NCBI RefSeq assembly: GCF_004152865.1
Contig: NZ_SEOO01000004.1
Coordinates: 62,001 to 126,000 of the forward strand
Length of the DNA stretch: 64,000 nucleotides
Direction: 5' to 3'
From: Sphingobium cupriresistens
GTDB taxonomy: Bacteria > Pseudomonadota > Alphaproteobacteria > Sphingomonadales > Sphingomonadaceae
The notes beneath the pieces are model-generated. The model ran no database searches, had not been told where the DNA came from, and was given only the letters and a program-made list of their open reading frames with translations. Position numbers and translations under genes: made by a program. Below are positions 63,228 through 64,000 of the stretch, in pieces (the stretch's first letter is position 1; the number at the start of each line of letters is the position of its first letter).

Positions 63228-64000
63228 ATGACGATTTCCAGGGTGATCGCTTCGCTGTCCATATTGATGGCGCTGCCCCACGCCGCCCAGGCGCAGGAAG
63301 CCAGACAGGTCGCGATCAGCGTGGACGCGGCCAAACCGGTGGGCAAACTGCCCCCGATCTGGCGCTTCTTCGGCGCGGACGAACCCAATTATGCGACGAT
63401 GAAGGACGGCCGCAAGCTGCTCGTCGAACTGGGCGAACTGAAAAAGGGGCAGGTCTATTTCCGCGCCCATAATCTGCTGAGCAGCGGAGATGGCACCGCC
63501 GCCTTCAAATGGGGCAGCACTAACGCCTGTACGGAGACAACGGACGGCAGGCCGGTCTATAATTGGGGCATCGTCGATGGCATCATCGACGCCTATCTGG
63601 AACAGGGCATCCGTCCCTATCTCCAGATCGGCTTCACGCCAGAGGCCATGGCGAACGCGCCGGCCGGCACGCCCTATCGCCATAGCTGGCGTCCGGGCTT
63701 CGCCTATAATCTGATCGCCACCGGCTGGACCTATCCGCCAAAGGATTATGAAAAATGGGCGGAGCTGATCCATCAATGGACGCTCCACAATATCGAGCGC
63801 TATGGCCGGGCCGAGGTCGAGAAATGGTATTTCGAGGTCTGGAACGAACCCAACAGCGCCTTCTACTGGAGCGCCAGTCCCGAAGAATTCTACAAGCTGC
63901 ACGACTATGCCATCGCCGCCGTGCGCAAGGCGCTGCCGACGGCACGCGTCGGCGGCCCGGATGTCGCGGGGCCGGGCGGCGCCTTCATGGACGGCTTTCT
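63228..64000 (+). CDS. GH39-like glycoside hydrolase, exported (3' end cut by window)
   Basis: The frame is open from ATG 63228 to the window edge (257 codons seen), with GAGAGG at 63215-63220 as ribosome site. A signal peptide (VIASLSILMALPHAAQAQ) is followed by a (beta/alpha)8 domain with RFFGADEPNYATM-like start, YFRAHNLLSSGDG, YLEQGIRPYLQIGFTPEAMA and YFEVWNEPNSAFYW, whose WNEPN holds the acid/base glutamate of clan GH-A family 39. Known activities are beta-xylosidase and alpha-L-iduronidase. It is 23 bases after the TonB receptor gene and probably cotranscribed. The nucleophile lies beyond the window. Confidence 0.87.
   Translation, partial: MTISRVIASLSILMALPHAAQAQEARQVAISVDAAKPVGKLPPIWRFFGADEPNYATMKDGRKLLVELGELKKGQVYFRAHNLLSSGDGTAAFKWGSTNACTETTDGRPVYNWGIVDGIIDAYLEQGIRPYLQIGFTPEAMANAPAGTPYRHSWRPGFAYNLIATGWTYPPKDYEKWAELIHQWTLHNIERYGRAEVEKWYFEVWNEPNSAFYWSASPEEFYKLHDYAIAAVRKALPTARVGGPDVAGPGGAFMDGF

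Overview
The window is GC-rich, gene-dense alphaproteobacterial DNA, most likely from a sphingomonad (Sphingobium/Sphingomonas type). Evidence: three TonB-dependent receptors paired with glycoside hydrolases, many ATGA/TGATG overlaps, a GTTCCCGC-GCAG-GCGGGAAC intergenic palindrome of the kind common in sphingomonads, and family choices such as periplasmic NUP-type nucleoside permeases and GH97/GH13 maltodextrin clusters. No rRNA, tRNA, CRISPR array, insertion sequence or phage gene was seen, and no gene-free stretch exceeds 300 bases.

Layout. (1) 1-4.5 kb: the end of a non-phosphorylative sugar (probably L-fucose-like) oxidation operon: a truncated aldo/keto reductase fused to a UxaA-type SAF domain, the UxaA large subunit, an SDR, a mutarotase and a secreted GH35-like beta-galactosidase. 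(2) 4.6-10.4 kb: catalase-peroxidase KatG, then divergent Ku and LigD for non-homologous end joining. (3) 10.4-14.2 kb: a TetR regulator divergent from an acyl-CoA dehydrogenase / thiolase / SDR beta-oxidation operon. (4) 14.3-23.9 kb: a maltodextrin/starch locus (TonB receptor, periplasmic alpha-amylase, cytoplasmic GH13, GH97) with a divergent LacI regulator. (5) 23.9-34.1 kb: purine nucleoside capture (xanthine/uracil permease, two NUP proteins, a TonB receptor, an exported adenosine deaminase) plus a LysR regulator, a phosphoribosyltransferase and a LOG-type nucleotide phosphoribohydrolase. (6) 34.1-54.1 kb: one very compact 18-gene minus-strand operon for purine degradation. (7) 54.3-57.6 kb: a debranching-type glucosidase and a GT4 glycosyltransferase. 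(8) 57.8-64 kb: a lipoprotein PQQ-type sugar dehydrogenase with cytochrome c, a GntR/FCD regulator, a TonB receptor and the start of a GH39 enzyme, probably one regulon.

How the purine genes fit together: adenine (adenine deaminase) and guanine (GuaD) feed hypoxanthine/xanthine to XdhABC. Urate then passes through an HpyO-like FAD urate hydroxylase, UraH, UraD, PuuE allantoinase, AllC-type allantoate amidohydrolase and PucG-type ureidoglycine-glyoxylate aminotransferase to oxalurate, which HpxY/HpxZ/HpxW would convert through oxamate to oxalate. The most unusual item is the first gene of this operon: an SBF-like membrane transporter whose C-terminus looks like the small AtzG/HpxX subunit, sitting in a 4-bp overlap with its expected partner HpxY. 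A 27-bp element with 22 identities lies both upstream of this operon (54148-54174) and between lysR and the NUP/adenosine deaminase operon (31865-31891), suggesting the LysR protein controls both.
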